From: Suilimivivens sp045586385
GTDB lineage: Bacteria > Bacillota > Clostridia > Lachnospirales > Lachnospiraceae
DNA length: 61,406 bases
Assembly: GCA_045586385.1 (NCBI GenBank)
Contig: JAZNAE010000061.1
Location: 1-61,406, forward strand
Reading direction: 5' to 3'
The translations under genes were made by a program, and so were the position numbers. Every line of letters begins with the position of its first letter. Position 1 is the first letter of the stretch. The notes beneath the pieces were generated by a model. The model saw only the letters and a list, made by a program, of their open reading frames with translations. It did not search any database and was not told where the DNA came from. Positions 60,078 through 61,406 of this stretch are shown piece by piece.

Positions 60078-61406
60078 ATGGATGTGAATCAATATTTGGA
60101 AATTTTCCTGGATGAGACAAAAGAACATTTGGAAAGTCTGAATACGCAGATTTTAAGTCTGGAGCAGTCACCGGAGGACGCTGATACAATTAATGAAATT
60201 TTCCGTGCAGCTCATTCCTTGAAGGGTATGGCAGGAACCATGGGCTATAAACGTATGCAGGCGCTTACACATGATATGGAAAATGTTTTTTCTGAAATCA
60301 GAAACGGCAGCATGAAGGTTACTTCCGGATTGATTGATATTCTGTTCCAGTGTCTCGATGCGTTAGAAGAATATACAAAGTGCATTCAGGAAACAGCAGA
60401 TGAAGGTACGAATGAAAACCAGCAGCTGATTGATCAGTTGAATGAATTTCTTAAGGGTGGCGGACAAGGAAGCGGATCTGCAGAAAAACCTAAAAAAGCA
60501 AAGAAGGAAGCAAAAACTGAAGACGCACCGAAGGAGAGCCAGAAGTGGAAAGAAATTCCGCTTGGGGATCCTGAAAAGCATGTGTTTGCAGTTGCTAAAA
60601 AGCAGGGCAAGCATGTATATGGTTTGGACATCAGAGTACAGGAAACCTGTATTTTGAAAGCTGCCAGAGCATTCCTTGTATACAAGGCAATTGAAGAGAA
60701 GGCAGAAATTATTGTGTGTAATCCTTCTGCACAGGATATTGAAGATGAAAGATTTGAATTGGAATTCAGTTTGATTGTTGTTGCAGAATGTGAAATTGAT
60801 CAGATTATTGCAGCAGCCAAGAACGTTTCTGAAATTGAATCTGTAACAGGTGATGTTGTAGATATGGATGTAAGTGCATATGCGGACGAGAAGTATGGCA
60901 AGGAAGATGAAAAGTCAGATACAACACTTGCTGTATCACAGGCAGCCCAGGGAACAGCTGTTAAACAGAATGATAAGAAGGCATCCAAGCCGGTAGTAAA
61001 CAGAACAGTGCGTGTTGATATTGAAAAGCTGGATGTACTTATGAATCTCGTAAGCGAGCTTATTATTGCGAAGAACTCCCTGGTATCCGCATCAAGTACA
61101 GAGACTTCATTGGGAACAGCATTTAATGAACAGATTGAATACTTAGAGAGTGTAACTACCAATCTGCATGAATCTGTAATGAAGGTTCGAATGGTGCCCA
61201 TTGAAAGCGTTGTAAATAAATTCCCGAGAATGATCCGTGATTTATCTAAGAAGTTAGATAAAAAGATGGAATTATATATGTCCGGTGAAGAGACAGAACT
61301 TGACAGAACCGTGGTTGACGAAATCGGCGATCCTTTAATGCATCTGCTTCGCAATTCCGCAGATCATGGATTGGAGTCAGCAGAAGTCCGTGCCAAGAGA
61401 GGAAAA
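60078..61406 (+). CDS. cheA: Chemotaxis histidine kinase CheA (partial, runs off right edge)
   Basis: The first 443 codons are in the window and remain open to the last base. From the N-terminus: the P1 phosphotransfer domain with H46 in FRAAHSLKG, and a charged Lys/Glu linker (about 135-155). A P2 CheY-binding-type region, a second Lys/Asp-rich linker and the P3 dimerisation helices (VDIEKLDVLMNLVSELIIAKNSL) follow. The beginning of the P4 ATP-binding domain has the N box HLLRNSADHG. The remaining P4 and P5 (CheW-like) domains lie beyond the edge. It begins 1 base after cheB stops. Confidence 0.96.
   Translation, partial: MDVNQYLEIFLDETKEHLESLNTQILSLEQSPEDADTINEIFRAAHSLKGMAGTMGYKRMQALTHDMENVFSEIRNGSMKVTSGLIDILFQCLDALEEYTKCIQETADEGTNENQQLIDQLNEFLKGGGQGSGSAEKPKKAKKEAKTEDAPKESQKWKEIPLGDPEKHVFAVAKKQGKHVYGLDIRVQETCILKAARAFLVYKAIEEKAEIIVCNPSAQDIEDERFELEFSLIVVAECEIDQIIAAAKNVSEIESVTGDVVDMDVSAYADEKYGKEDEKSDTTLAVSQAAQGTAVKQNDKKASKPVVNRTVRVDIEKLDVLMNLVSELIIAKNSLVSASSTETSLGTAFNEQIEYLESVTTNLHESVMKVRMVPIESVVNKFPRMIRDLSKKLDKKMELYMSGEETELDRTVVDEIGDPLMHLLRNSADHGLESAEVRAKRGK

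Overview
The window reads as a chromosomal stretch of an endospore-forming, motile, low-to-moderate GC Bacillota, most likely a Lachnospiraceae-type Clostridium relative. The reasons are the spore genes (gpr, spoIIP, a sigma-K-like factor without a pro-sequence), codY directly before a large fla/che operon, a fused pilMN gene of the clostridial kind, and frequent TTG/GTG starts. Every gene except the rpsT fragment at the left edge is on the plus strand. I see no tRNA, rRNA, insertion sequence, prophage or CRISPR array, and no gene-free stretch longer than about 200 bases.

Layout. (1) 1-6297: start of rpsT (minus strand), then gpr, spoIIP, lepA and hemW (a classic Bacillota order), then a sigK-like gene. 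(2) 6319-10189: pilT, comM and dprA, with a terminator after pilT. (3) 10226-30950: a type IV pilus (T4P) locus with its own promoter and terminator. It holds a pseudopilin, pilB, pilC, the major pilin, pilD, pilMN, pilO, four further prepilin-like proteins resembling a GspI/K/H/J-type tip set, and a 2,234-residue secreted protein. (4) 30973-34190: topA and codY, each with a recognisable promoter; a terminator follows codY. (5) 34201-61406 (continues off the right edge): a fla/che operon running flgB-flgC-fliE-F-G-H-I-J, a MotE-like gene, fliK-flgD, an flg_new-type gene, flgE-flbD-motA-motB-fliL-M-Y-cheY-fliO-P-Q-R-flhB-A-F-G, a PilZ brake gene, cheB and cheA (partial).

How it fits together. 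In Bacillota such as B. subtilis, dprA/smf, topA, codY and flgB lie on one conserved backbone. Here the 20.7-kb T4P locus sits between dprA and topA, so twitching/adhesion, DNA processing (ComM, DprA), nutrient sensing (CodY) and swimming/chemotaxis genes lie side by side. A PilZ protein with intact c-di-GMP-binding motifs sits in the flagellar operon.

Most interesting part: 17990-30898. Four minor prepilins are followed by a giant Sec-exported protein with no pilin signal and no sortase motif. It occupies the position PilY1 has in proteobacterial minor-pilin operons. I find in it three copies of an alpha/beta module, with two LamG-like lectin domains apparently inserted into the first copy. 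I propose it as a pilus-tip adhesin candidate of a clostridial T4P. The gene order and repeats are visible in the sequence; the role is inference.
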